From an uncultured Prevotellaceae bacterium (lineage in GTDB: Bacteria > Bacteroidota > Bacteroidia > Bacteroidales > Bacteroidaceae), in contig CACXSA010000034.1 in NCBI GenBank assembly GCA_902770195.1, forward strand, positions 1 to 61,910: 61,910 nt of DNA, given 5' to 3'. Numbering within the stretch: position 1 is the first letter of the stretch; the number at the start of each line of letters is the position of its first letter. Under the pieces are notes generated by a model that was not told where the DNA came from, ran no database searches, and saw only the letters and a program-made list of their open reading frames with translations. A program made the translations under genes and the position numbers. Of the stretch, positions 26,506-34,850 are shown piece by piece.

Positions 26506-28626
26506 CTATTCGCATTCAACTTCTGCAATAACAAATATTGTCTCGTCTCCGCAGATATTACGCACCATCAGGCGGAGGGGTTTCCTGGTGTTGTCGTCGG
26601 TTGCGATGGTGCCATCCCATAGCGTATTGGTTTTCTTGCCATTGCGGATGACGCAACCTGTCTTGTCTATCTTAATCTCCACGGAACTGTGCCAAGGTGC
26701 ATTAATATCAGACTCCTCACAATCAAGAGAGAGCCACTCGATGGTCTCTAACCCTTCATCGCTGATGTCGATGCGGGTGAAGGTGGGCTCCTTCTTGCCT
26801 TTCTGCTGGTATTCCTCTATGTGGTCACGATAGTCGTTGAGCTTTTTCAGATATTGGGCGTGACGGGTCTCATTGACAGCATGGATCTTCTGCATGACGC
26901 GGTCGCTCACAAAGCTGTTCATGGTTAGTTGCCATACGGGGAACATTTGCCCTTGGGGCTGCACTTCCTGTAATGTAAAATCTGCTTCGTCACGGACTAC
27001 CACTTGGTCAAGTTTGGGTTTTAAGTCAAGGAAATCCACCTCAATGTTCACATAGATGTTCTGTTCGTGAACATAATCCTCACGCTGCTGTTTGGGGATG
27101 CTGTCCACATAATAGACGATGACTTTTCGTGTTCCGTCGGGTAGCGTTCCCAATTTGCCGTGAACCAGCTCCTTGAGGAAGGCTTCGTCCAGCATGGGTC
27201 GTTTGCCTGGCAGGAAGTTGGGCAGATAGACGGGCACCATGCCCTTCTGGCTGTCGTTGGTGCTGCCAGCCCAGAAGCCGTCGAGCGAAGTGTCTCGGTT
27301 TACTCCCGTCAGTTCAAGCAGTTTATCATTGGTCTGCTGCGGATTGCGGAACAGGTTGATGCCATCGTTCACCTCCAAGCGCGTGAAGCTGGCACCCAGT
27401 TCCACCAGTTTGTCGCGAGCTACCTGAATGCTGTTGATGCCGATATCTCCATGAATGAATCTGCGACCTAACTTGTGGGCTGCTTTTGCAGTCACGCCAC
27501 TTCCACCAAAGAAATCGGCCACCAGCATGCCTTCGTTAGAACTGGCTTTGATGATGCGTTCAAGAAGCTCCATTGGTTTTTGTGTGGCATAATCTTCTTT
27601 CTCTTGTGAACGTCCTGCTACGTATGAAATATTATCCCAAATATCATTTACAGGGACACCTGGTAATTCATCCATAAAAACTATACGACAGCGCTTAATT
27701 GGCTTACCATTCCTACCAAGTTTAATACGTCCATGACTATTAGGAACCTCTGTTTGCGGAGCATTCCACAATTCTTCAAATTTATCAGGTGTAGTTCTCC
27801 ATCTTGCAGTCGTACCATGAAAATCATATGCATCCATTTTTAATTGAGGATCAAGCATATTTTCTGCCTTATAATATCTCCCCGAGGGAAGTTTCGTAAA
27901 TTCATCTTTAATATACTCTTCAGTATATGGAGTATAGAGTCGATTGAAAACAGAATCTTCCGATAAGGTATAAAAATAGATATGGTCTGTAATTGCACTA
28001 AAGCTTTTATCCGAATCGTTATGGGATGCTGTACTCTTCCATCCAATATCATTCTTAAAATTGGATTCCCCAAAAATCTCGTCCATCAGAATTTTCACAT
28101 AGTGCCCTATGTGGTCATCTAAATGCACATAGATGCTGGCCCGTTCGCTCATGACACTCTTGATAGCCACGAGATTAGTGTACATCCAGTTCAGGTAATC
28201 CTCCTTGTTCCAGATGTCACCATACATCTTTTCCTCGAAGGTCTTCATCTCCTCGATGTCAAGTTCCTCCTCAGCCTGCCGGATGGCATCAGCCACCTTG
28301 GGATTACGGCGCACATAGACCTTCTTGGCATAGTCGGCACCCGAGGCAAAAGGCGGGTCAATATAAACGAGGTCAACCGTGATGCCCCGATCTTTCAGAT
28401 AAGCACACGTTGACACGCACTCGCCACGAATGAGCAGATTGTCGGCTGCATGGTCGCCATGCGGCTCTTCTTCCTTCACTTCGTAGAGGGGCATGCCGCG
28501 CCTGATGCTGGCCTCCACACCGCTGTCGCCCTTATAGCGGAGAATGCGCTGGGTACGCACGAAATTGTCGAGTACGGCCTGACCTTGCAGGATATTGGGA
28601 CTGAATGGGATATATTTTACTGCCAT
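26506..28626 (-). CDS. Type III restriction-modification DNA methylase (Mod)
   Basis: 706 aa. N6-adenine methyltransferase and target-recognition subunit. DPPF (Asp90-Phe93, VYIDPPFASG) is motif IV and precedes the SAM motif FFGGSGVTA, the beta-class order typical of Mod proteins. The region between them (~27560-28100) holds the likely target recognition domain and is visibly more A+T-rich than both ends. It starts 12 nt after the res stop. Confidence 0.9.
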   Translation of the reverse strand: MAVKYIPFSPNILQGQAVLDNFVRTQRILRYKGDSGVEASIRRGMPLYEVKEEEPHGDHAADNLLIRGECVSTCAYLKDRGITVDLVYIDPPFASGADYAKKVYVRRNPKVADAIRQAEEELDIEEMKTFEEKMYGDIWNKEDYLNWMYTNLVAIKSVMSERASIYVHLDDHIGHYVKILMDEIFGESNFKNDIGWKSTASHNDSDKSFSAITDHIYFYTLSEDSVFNRLYTPYTEEYIKDEFTKLPSGRYYKAENMLDPQLKMDAYDFHGTTARWRTTPDKFEELWNAPQTEVPNSHGRIKLGRNGKPIKRCRIVFMDELPGVPVNDIWDNISYVAGRSQEKEDYATQKPMELLERIIKASSNEGMLVADFFGGSGVTAKAAHKLGRRFIHGDIGINSIQVARDKLVELGASFTRLEVNDGINLFRNPQQTNDKLLELTGVNRDTSLDGFWAGSTNDSQKGMVPVYLPNFLPGKRPMLDEAFLKELVHGKLGTLPDGTRKVIVYYVDSIPKQQREDYVHEQNIYVNIEVDFLDLKPKLDQVVVRDEADFTLQEVQPQGQMFPVWQLTMNSFVSDRVMQKIHAVNETRHAQYLKKLNDYRDHIEEYQQKGKKEPTFTRIDISDEGLETIEWLSLDCEESDINAPWHSSVEIKIDKTGCVIRNGKKTNTLWDGTIATDDNTRKPLRLMVRNICGDETIFVIAEVECE

Positions 28627-28638
28627 AATATTGTTCTG

Positions 28639-31524
28639 TTATTCTTGTTTGTCGTTGAAAAATGCCTTGATTGCTGCGTCCATCTTCCTTGTGCGCTCAT
28701 CCTTACTGAGCGTGTCTTCTAAATAGAGGAAGTCAAAGCGGTCGTATTTAAAATGATCATTATTCTCCATCAGGAATGGTCCCTCCATGAACTGCTTGCG
28801 CAGCCGGAACTTGTCGGCAAGATGACCACCCTTGGTTTCTATAATCATCACCTTATAGATTTTGTCTTCACGACGCTTTATCAGCAGGAAATCAGGATAG
28901 TAGTTGCCCAAGTCCGTCCAATGGTGGCCGTCATAGTGGTAGCAATGGATATAGAAATCGGTCACGTTGTCATCGCCGTTGAAATAGAGTTCGAGGCCGA
29001 GGTCTTTGACATAGTCTTTTTCACGCAGTTCCAGGAATGTGGGTTTCTCTAAATTGCTGTCGAAGCGGTAGGGCAGATAGTGGTAAGTGCGCTTGCGCTC
29101 TGGATATGGGTCGGATTGTGGACGCAAAGATGATGTGTCTTGTCCCAAAGCCTCCAATTGTTTCAGCAAAGCCTCTATTTCGGGGGTCAGCGGCTTGTCC
29201 TTGGGGTTTGCGTCCCAACTGACGATTTGCTTTACTACGTCCTGATTGGGATAGTACTTGTCCTGCTCGGTTGTTTCGCATGGCGACATGGGCTGTCCCT
29301 GCTTCACCAGACTGAAATGAACCTCTTCGCTGCTTGCATCCTCATGATAGTCACGCAGGGGAATGAAGCATTGGCGGATGCGGGAACGCACGGCAGCCTG
29401 GTTATAGTCGTTGAGCAGACGGATGCCGGTCTCGTCGGCATCGCTAATCGTTTCGAAAATATGCCGAAGCAGGCTGCTGTATTTCCGAAGCTCCTGCATG
29501 GTGAGTGTTCCGAAACTCTCTTTAGCGATTGTGTAGAGCCATTGGTTGAAAGTGGTGTATTCCACCTCGTCGCTACGGAGTATCATCGTGTCGATGGCGC
29601 TACTTGAAGTGAAATCATGCTTATAGACAACGGTCTCGTCGGCCTTTTGCAGTATGTCGGGACTACTAAGCCGTTCCTCGACGTTGTTTGCCAGTTCTAT
29701 GATAGGCGTGTCGTAGTTCACATGCAACTGATAGAATTCTATCTCTGGCACTTTGAGGAATTCCATGCGACTGTGGCGTTCAAGCTTGACCGTAGTAGGT
29801 TCACGGCGGCTGGTCAGTTCGTTGACCGACGTATTCTGCTGCTTCTGCAACTGGTCGTCGAGCGTCTTATAGTTGCTGTTGTTGAGCCAGATGATAGCTT
29901 CCTCCTTGGCTCCGCGTTCTACTTGCCTAAGACAGCGGCATGAGGTCTGAAGCACCATATTCTTCGGACAGGCTCCCTCGTGGGGTAGGATGACGCCAGC
30001 CAAGCTTTTGCAGTCCCATCCTTCCTTGCCAATCTGAACCAGCAGCACAATACGTTTCTTCGACTGGGGGGTATCGAGGATGGCAAACTCCACAGCAGCC
30101 CCTTCAGGCTCTGGATATTTCTTCTTGCCCTTGCCTGTGCTGCCCTTATGATATTTCAGTACGGTCTCAGTATCCAGTCCCCGTTCCATCAGCAGATTTA
30201 AGACATAGGGGTAGATGGTCTCTTCGAGAGTTGGTACCTGACCGCAATAGATGGCCAGTTTCGGCTGGGTTCCGTTGGCATAGCGCATATCCCAATACTG
30301 GTCAATAAACATGTTGATGCCCTCGCGGATGATAGCCAGCTGATCATTTTCTGTACGGAATACAGAGGGGTGTTTCAGGAAATTGTCTATGCCCGATGCC
30401 AGCGGGTAGTAATACACCACGTTATTGAACTCCTTATTCTTTACGTCAGCATCTCCCCCCACGCTGATTTTCTTAGCCGACTCTAAATAAGGTGTGCCCG
30501 AGAATCCTAACATGCCGCAGAAATTCTGGCTGCCACTCCATTTGTTTACCACCTCACGCAACTTCTGCTCACCACCTGCATGGTGTACTTCATCGATAAA
30601 GATAGACAACTGGGGAATACGCTGGATGATATCACGCAACTCGTTAGCCACACGTATTTTTTCCCTCTCACTCTTCATCTCGTCAGACATGATGACGCTG
30701 GAGTCTATTTGTTTGTCAACGAGGTCCAGATTCACCTTCTCTGCATTGGTTACGGCGACAAGTCCCATGAGGTCACGTTGTGCCAATTGTAGGCTGATTT
30801 TCTGGGCATTTGGATTACGCACAATGGTGGTCTTCTTACCAGGCTTTACCTCGTCAAGCACCTCGAACTTGATCATGCGCTTAATCTCGGAAGCATGCGG
30901 CTCAGGCAGTACCCACGTAGGGTCGAAGTCACGTATGTTCTTCAGGCTTGGCAGAACAGCAGTCTTCAACCCTGCGGGAGCCATCACCATGAAATTGTGG
31001 GCAAAAGCCGGGTTGTCAGGTTCATCCTTGGCATAGTATAGGTCGAGATAGATGAAGGCTGCCATCAGGAAGGTCTTGCCCGCACCCATAGGAAGCGAAA
31101 AGAGATAGTCAGTATAGTTGACACCATAGAATATGTTACGGAACACTTGCTTGGCATCTATCTCATCGGCATGCTCGCAAATATATTCTCGAAGCCGGGG
31201 GGCTATCTCCCTGCCCTCACGATTGTGTTGAATGGCATATTCGTAGAGTGCTGCCACGCCTTTGTCGCGGTGCATGACTGCGCAGGCATTAGCGGGTATG
31301 TACAACTGGTCAAGGTCGAGCGTGTTAAATTCCCCATTGCTGAATAATTCCCATAGGGGTCTATTCTGGCACTTTATCTTCAAGTAGAGATAGGTTTTGA
31401 TGGCCTCTACCTGCGCATCACGCATCATACCATGTTGTACAATATAGTTGAGAACGGATTGTATGGTGCACTCTTCTGAATGCAACCATTGCTCCCGTTT
31501 GTTGTGTATCAATTGATATAGCAT
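28639..31524 (-). CDS. Type III restriction endonuclease subunit (Res)
   Basis: 961 aa, SF2 translocase-nuclease. Walker A is in LPMGAGKTFLMAAF, motif II is IDEVHHAGG, motif III is FSGTPY, and a late helicase region contains KEGWDCKSLAGVI and TSCRCLRQVERG. The C-terminal PD-(D/E)XK nuclease shows YYPDFLLIK and VMIIETKGG. It acts with Mod in a complex that cleaves unmodified DNA after ATP-driven communication. Order here is res then mod, with res behind its own promoter, the reverse of the classical mod-res order. Confidence 0.9.
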   Translation of the reverse strand: MLYQLIHNKREQWLHSEECTIQSVLNYIVQHGMMRDAQVEAIKTYLYLKIKCQNRPLWELFSNGEFNTLDLDQLYIPANACAVMHRDKGVAALYEYAIQHNREGREIAPRLREYICEHADEIDAKQVFRNIFYGVNYTDYLFSLPMGAGKTFLMAAFIYLDLYYAKDEPDNPAFAHNFMVMAPAGLKTAVLPSLKNIRDFDPTWVLPEPHASEIKRMIKFEVLDEVKPGKKTTIVRNPNAQKISLQLAQRDLMGLVAVTNAEKVNLDLVDKQIDSSVIMSDEMKSEREKIRVANELRDIIQRIPQLSIFIDEVHHAGGEQKLREVVNKWSGSQNFCGMLGFSGTPYLESAKKISVGGDADVKNKEFNNVVYYYPLASGIDNFLKHPSVFRTENDQLAIIREGINMFIDQYWDMRYANGTQPKLAIYCGQVPTLEETIYPYVLNLLMERGLDTETVLKYHKGSTGKGKKKYPEPEGAAVEFAILDTPQSKKRIVLLVQIGKEGWDCKSLAGVILPHEGACPKNMVLQTSCRCLRQVERGAKEEAIIWLNNSNYKTLDDQLQKQQNTSVNELTSRREPTTVKLERHSRMEFLKVPEIEFYQLHVNYDTPIIELANNVEERLSSPDILQKADETVVYKHDFTSSSAIDTMILRSDEVEYTTFNQWLYTIAKESFGTLTMQELRKYSSLLRHIFETISDADETGIRLLNDYNQAAVRSRIRQCFIPLRDYHEDASSEEVHFSLVKQGQPMSPCETTEQDKYYPNQDVVKQIVSWDANPKDKPLTPEIEALLKQLEALGQDTSSLRPQSDPYPERKRTYHYLPYRFDSNLEKPTFLELREKDYVKDLGLELYFNGDDNVTDFYIHCYHYDGHHWTDLGNYYPDFLLIKRREDKIYKVMIIETKGGHLADKFRLRKQFMEGPFLMENNDHFKYDRFDFLYLEDTLSKDERTRKMDAAIKAFFNDKQE

Positions 31525-31546
31525 CTTACATCTTTGTATTTAATAT

Positions 31547-31554
31547 GCAAAGGT
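31547..31554 (-). promoter_or_regulatory. Promoter -7 box for the res-mod operon
   Basis: TACCTTTG on the minus strand, 22 nt before the res ATG. The rest of 31555-31747 is A+T-rich and I see nothing else supportable in it except a 24-codon plus-strand frame at 31692, which I do not call. Confidence 0.7.
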
Positions 31555-31747
31555 ACAAAAATAAAACGAGACAAGATATCTTAACTCGAAAAATACACAT
31601 AATTTAATAAAACAAACTTGGAAAACGCTAATAGTTTCATACAACATCTTATTTTCGGCAAAACTACAACTATTGAGGTCTTCGGAAAATAATGGAGGTT
31701 AAATATCCATCTGAAGAGATTGCTATACTCTTCTTGACCGCCATGTG

Positions 31748-32989
31748 CTACTCCGTTTCAAGGTAAATACTTCCGAGGAAAGGCAGGTCCACCAACTTGC
31801 CCTGCTTGTAGGCGTTGTATGGATTCATCGTCTTGTGCAGGCCGAGTGAAGACAGGCGTTTCAGCTGCGTAGCCCCCTGACTACTCTTATCGGTAAACCA
31901 TACAATATCCCTACGGATGAAATCCTCGTTCAGCAGGTTGATGTCGTGGGTGGTCATTAGTAGTTGTGACGACCCCTCGCTGTTGGCTAAGAACAGTTTG
32001 ATGAAATAGGCCTCGTGCAACACATAGTACAGCACGATTGACATACCCAGAAAACGATGCGTACCAGCAGACTCAAGGCCTTCATGTAATTCATATTCGC
32101 CATCCTCGCCTGTATGCATGAACATTATATCGTCATGCTTGATGGTACCACGCCTGAGCATCTCAATCTTTGCCTCTTCGGGTATGGGAGCGCTATTGAT
32201 AGCTTTCTCCATTTCGGGCGTGATGGTCTCTTCCTGCTCGTTAAGCGTCATGTCAACGATGTTAAAATCACTTGCTTTCAACAACTGGAGCATGAAACGC
32301 TTTTTCTTGCCGTCTTTGTCATTACGAAGTTCGTTCTTTACATTGTATGTTAGCGAATCTCTAGGACTTAAGATACTCTGCAAACCCGTAAGAAAGAAAT
32401 CAAAAACATCATTGAGTTTTGAAATGTGAGCATTTGACTGACCAAAAGCAGCCATTACCGAACAGTTGTTGGTAGTGTTTCCATCAATGGCCCGTCTGGT
32501 ATCCTTATCGATTCCAGATTTTGCGCCAAATACTACCTCTGCATGGTCGGACTCCGACTGATAGGCACGTTTGTAAAGCGTGGTGGGACGGGCGCTGGTA
32601 TATACAATCAGCGACTCCTCGTATATTCGCTTGCTGTCAAACTCCAGGTTTAAGACATATTTTTCTCCATTAACCCAGAAGGTCATCTGCATCAGCGAAT
32701 GCTCATCCCTGCTATGATTGTCGAGCAAGAACGGGTAGTAGCCCATGCCGTCATTCTTCGACTCAGGTTTGTCGAGCATCACGCTACGGAAGTACGACAA
32801 GGCATTGAGCAAGGTGGTCTTACCGCTGGCATTGCTACCATACACAATACCAATCTTCAGGAGTTCCACTCCCTCAGCCACTTGATGGACATATTGCCCA
32901 CGCATATTATCATCATTATTCGGCACAAAACTGATTGTTTGCCGCTCCCTGATGCTGTAGAAATTCTGTACTTGAAACTCCTGTATCAT
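31748..32989 (-). CDS. AAA family ATPase (AAA_15/OLD-like, RloA type)
   Basis: 413 aa. ABC-type ATPase: N-terminal FQVQNFYSIRERQTISF, Walker A VYGSNASGKTTLLN, a long insertion, then LGMSIVLYYVL, the D-loop/H-loop region LLMTTHDINLLNEDFI and a C-terminal PYNAYKQGKLVDLPFLG typical of these proteins. Relatives usually act in phage defence with a toxin or nuclease partner such as RloB, or carry a Toprim nuclease domain themselves. Neither is seen here: the next gene downstream is res. It has its own promoter. Confidence 0.85.
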   Translation of the reverse strand: MIQEFQVQNFYSIRERQTISFVPNNDDNMRGQYVHQVAEGVELLKIGIVYGSNASGKTTLLNALSYFRSVMLDKPESKNDGMGYYPFLLDNHSRDEHSLMQMTFWVNGEKYVLNLEFDSKRIYEESLIVYTSARPTTLYKRAYQSESDHAEVVFGAKSGIDKDTRRAIDGNTTNNCSVMAAFGQSNAHISKLNDVFDFFLTGLQSILSPRDSLTYNVKNELRNDKDGKKKRFMLQLLKASDFNIVDMTLNEQEETITPEMEKAINSAPIPEEAKIEMLRRGTIKHDDIMFMHTGEDGEYELHEGLESAGTHRFLGMSIVLYYVLHEAYFIKLFLANSEGSSQLLMTTHDINLLNEDFIRRDIVWFTDKSSQGATQLKRLSSLGLHKTMNPYNAYKQGKLVDLPFLGSIYLETE

Positions 32990-33023
32990 AGTCGTCGCTT
33001 TTTTAATAATTGATTTTTGAGTG

Positions 33024-33031
33024 CAAATATA
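33024..33031 (-). promoter_or_regulatory. Promoter -7 box TATATTTG for the AAA ATPase gene
   Basis: A perfect TAnnTTTG on the minus strand; the leader to the ATG is about 34 nt. Confidence 0.65.
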
Positions 33032-33342
33032 CTACAAGAAAACGAAAATTCCAAACTTAATTCGGTATTTCGTGAAATATTCACAAAATTTTTAAATATA
33101 AATAACTATTTAAGGCTCTTAACACCATAAGCTAAGGAGAAATGGGATGCTATATGTGCACAAAAGGAAGGTTTAGCTCGACGGCCCGTAAGGGAAAGTC
33201 AACGGTCCCTTTTGCTTTTTCATCAGCAAATGTACCAATAAGTATAGGGAAACACATGTAACGACAGAATGACTTTATTTTCTGCCGTATCTTTGCGATG
33301 TGATAAAAAACCCCATTTACAAACAATTAAAAACAAACGATT
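33032..33342 (+). promoter_or_regulatory. Divergent intergenic region with the smalltalk promoter
   Basis: It contains a plus-strand -7 box TATCTTTG at 33288-33295 and, upstream, a hairpin AAGGGA/TCCCTT followed by TTTTGCTTTTTC (about 33189-33220). No ORF is convincing. The leader to smalltalk is about 45 nt. Confidence 0.6.
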
Positions 33343-33432
33343 ATGAACAAGACATGGAGAACAATTCTGAAAGTTATCGGGTACGTCATTGCCGCCATCC
33401 TCGGTGCAGCAGGTGAGGCGACGCTGATGTAA
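33343..33432 (+). CDS. Smalltalk mini-protein
   Basis: 29 aa: basic start MNKTWRTILKVIGY, one hydrophobic helix with AAILGAAGE, and a short tail. Size, Lys/Trp/Thr start and position next to a cell-wall hydrolase match the Bacteroidetes 'smalltalk' family of tiny membrane proteins, whose function is unknown to me. The stop codon is in the first unit of a heptanucleotide array. It has a good promoter upstream and a membrane protein and M15 peptidase downstream. Confidence 0.75.
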   Translation: MNKTWRTILKVIGYVIAAILGAAGEATLM

Positions 33433-33453
33433 GAAGTAAGATGTAAGAGGTAC
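33426..33453 (+). repeat. Heptanucleotide array (4 units) after smalltalk
   Basis: Units GATGTAA, GAAGTAA, GATGTAA and GAGGTAC fill the spacer between the smalltalk stop and the ATG at 33455. The unit type is the same as in the addA/addB array. Confidence 0.88.
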
Positions 33454-33454
33454 T

Positions 33455-33664
33455 ATGGAAAAAAAGGGCTTCAAAATCTCTCAGTACGCCTGCGCGGTGC
33501 TGCTCATCGTGAGCAGCATCGCCCTCGTAACTTATCAGGTGGTCGAAATAGACGATGTGGCTGCCGGACTGCTCTACTATGTGGCGCAGTCGTTCCTGTT
33601 GGCAGGCTCCATCTTCGGTCTCGACCAGTACATCAAAATCATTAAACGCAATGAAAATGAATAG
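33455..33664 (+). CDS. Small two-helix membrane protein (holin-like)
   Basis: 69 aa with two hydrophobic segments (YACAVLLIVSSIALVTY and VAAGLLYYVAQSFLLAGSIFG) separated by an acidic turn, and a charged C-terminus (KIIKRNENE). It lies between smalltalk and a peptidoglycan peptidase and overlaps the latter by 14 nt, an arrangement like a holin/endolysin pair. No family recognised; a holin-like role is inferred from topology and context. Confidence 0.7.
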   Translation: MEKKGFKISQYACAVLLIVSSIALVTYQVVEIDDVAAGLLYYVAQSFLLAGSIFGLDQYIKIIKRNENE

Positions 33665-34061
33665 CACTCACTTATCGCCGCACTTTACGTTGGAAGAATT
33701 CATCAACGCGGACAAATACCCCGATAACAAACCCACCATGCAGCACGTGGCGAACATGACCTACGGCTGCCTGATGCTCCTGGAACCCGCCCGACAGGTG
33801 GTCGGTCCCATCCTCATCAACTCCGGTTTCCGCAACCCTCGCGTCAACGCCCTCGTGGGTGGTGTCCGTAACTCGCAGCACCTCCTCGGCCAGGCCGCCG
33901 ACATCCGCCCCCAGGCTCCTCAGCAGTTCCAGCGCCTCGTTGCCTTCCTCCAGGCTCACGAACTCACCGACCAACTCCTCACCGGCAACGGGTGGCTCCA
34001 CATCTCGTGGAACCCCTTCGGCATCCCTAGACACTACATCCGGATAGGATACTATAAATGA
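33651..34061 (+). CDS. M15-family peptidoglycan peptidase
   Basis: 136 aa. FTLEEFINADKYPDN at the start, ILINSGFRNPRVNALVGG, SQHLLGQAADIRP (His and Asp zinc ligands) and WLHISWNPFG (third ligand) are the peptidase M15 (D,D-carboxypeptidase/L,D-endopeptidase) pattern common in phage endolysins and Bacteroidetes amidase loci. No signal peptide, which fits delivery by a holin-like partner. Start ATG 33651 or 33657. Confidence 0.85.
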   Translation: MKMNSTHLSPHFTLEEFINADKYPDNKPTMQHVANMTYGCLMLLEPARQVVGPILINSGFRNPRVNALVGGVRNSQHLLGQAADIRPQAPQQFQRLVAFLQAHELTDQLLTGNGWLHISWNPFGIPRHYIRIGYYK

Positions 34062-34079
34062 TTATAAAACGGTCTTTTG

Positions 34080-34160
34080 AATCTGAAATTACCAAATCGG
34101 CGATAAAACACCTCATTTGTCGCCGATTTCTTTGATTTCAGATTCGTTTTTCTTTTTTTT
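34080..34160 (+). terminator. Large nested terminator after the M15 gene
   Basis: Outer stem AATCTGAAAT/ATTTCAGATT (34080-34089, 34135-34144) and inner stem AAATCGGCGA/TCGCCGATTT (34094-34103, 34120-34129), followed by a T-rich run to 34160. Confidence 0.85.
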
Positions 34161-34185
34161 GAGCCGTTGTACCAAAACTTTTTTG

Positions 34186-34276
34186 TATCTTTGCCTTCGT
34201 CTTAGATACTTTCGCTCGAAAATAAAAAGAAAAACGAGTTTTCCTTTTGTATTTTGCTCGCTTATTCGTATCTTTG
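34186..34276 (+). promoter_or_regulatory. Promoter-bearing repeat element, copy C
   Basis: TATCTTTG boxes at 34186-34193 and 34269-34276 (83 nt apart) enclose CTTCGTCTTAGATAC, CTTTCGCTCGAAAA, an AT-rich core and TTTTGCTCGCTTATTCG. The second box is 7 nt from the ATG of the following gene. Confidence 0.78.
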
Positions 34277-34283
34277 CATATTG

Positions 34284-34733
34284 ATGAAACAAAGGACTGA
34301 AGAAGAATATTACAAGGAAAGCAAGCGGCTTCGGGCTGAGGTGTTAGCACAGGCTGATACATTAAAAGAGCATCCTATGCATTTCACCATTACAAACGGC
34401 ATTACGATGGAAGTAGAAATAACAAAGACCGACTTAAAGACCATCGTAAGCAAAGCTTCACGCGACAATAAGTTTAATGCCATCAAGAACGCTTTGGCTA
34501 AAGATATTCGTGGCTATTTAGAAAAAGGTGAATATATAGGTTGGCGAACAGTTGCTGAAGGAAAGCACGGTGAGAGTGCATATTTTGCCTATTTTGACCG
34601 AGAACTCGGCGTTCGGACTGTATTAGCTATGCGCAAAATGAAAAACGGTGGTCCCTATAAGCCTTATGCAATCATTGATGAATACGCATTCTCAGCAACG
34701 GAAGAACTACTACAAAAAGGAACTCCGCTTTAA
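34284..34733 (+). CDS. Unknown 149-aa protein in a repeat-bracketed cassette
   Basis: Not recognised. Charged helical N-terminus (KQRTEEEYYKESKRLRAEVL), then a mixed beta/alpha domain with GWRTVAEGKHGESAYFAYFD, VLAMRKMKNGGPYKPYAIID and a C-terminal FSATEELLQKG. The compact C-terminal part would suit a small RNase or toxin-like fold, but no catalytic set is certain. The start is fixed at 34284, because upstream codons lie in the promoter box. It is bracketed by facing copies C and D of the promoter element; the last codons form one arm of a hairpin. Confidence 0.65.
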   Translation: MKQRTEEEYYKESKRLRAEVLAQADTLKEHPMHFTITNGITMEVEITKTDLKTIVSKASRDNKFNAIKNALAKDIRGYLEKGEYIGWRTVAEGKHGESAYFAYFDRELGVRTVLAMRKMKNGGPYKPYAIIDEYAFSATEELLQKGTPL

Positions 34734-34823
34734 TGGCCTTGCTTGCCGGACCAACCGGGGCTATCCATCTGAAGCGGAGTTTAAAAGTGCTTCTATTTAG
34801 TCGCTTGCCGGACCAACCGGGGC
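34721..34823. repeat. Hairpin with two copies of a 21-bp GC-rich repeat
   Basis: The 10-bp arms AACTCCGCTT (34721-34730) and AAGCGGAGTT (34772-34781) form a stem at the end of the unknown gene. A 21-bp sequence beginning GCTTGCCGGACC and ending ACCGGGGC lies in its loop (34741-34761) and again at 34803-34823. Each copy can form a CCGG-ACCAA-CCGG mini-hairpin. Confidence 0.8.
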
Positions 34824-34829
34824 AAACAT
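34797..34829 (-). CDS. Possible 10-codon leader peptide
   Basis: ATG at 34829 reads MFAPVGPASD then stop, preceded by a purine-rich GTGAAAGGA and a perfect -7 box (34851-34858). Six of its codons are within the second 21-bp repeat. It may be a leader peptide or chance; no longer minus-strand gene follows. Confidence 0.25.
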   Translation of the reverse strand: MFAPVGPASD

Positions 34830-34850
34830 AAATAGGTTCCTTTCACGCTG

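Noticed and set aside
26506-28626. Phase-variable mod gene
   Set aside because: No homopolymer or short tandem repeat was found in the 5' part of mod or its spacer.
31692-31766. 24-codon plus-strand frame (MEVKYPSEEI...) between the AAA ATPase and res
   Set aside because: It ends inside the ATPase gene on the opposite strand and has no promoter or ribosome-binding support.
31525-32989. RloAB-type two-gene system
   Set aside because: The ATPase is present, but no RloB-sized gene lies in the 223-nt gap or directly beside it.
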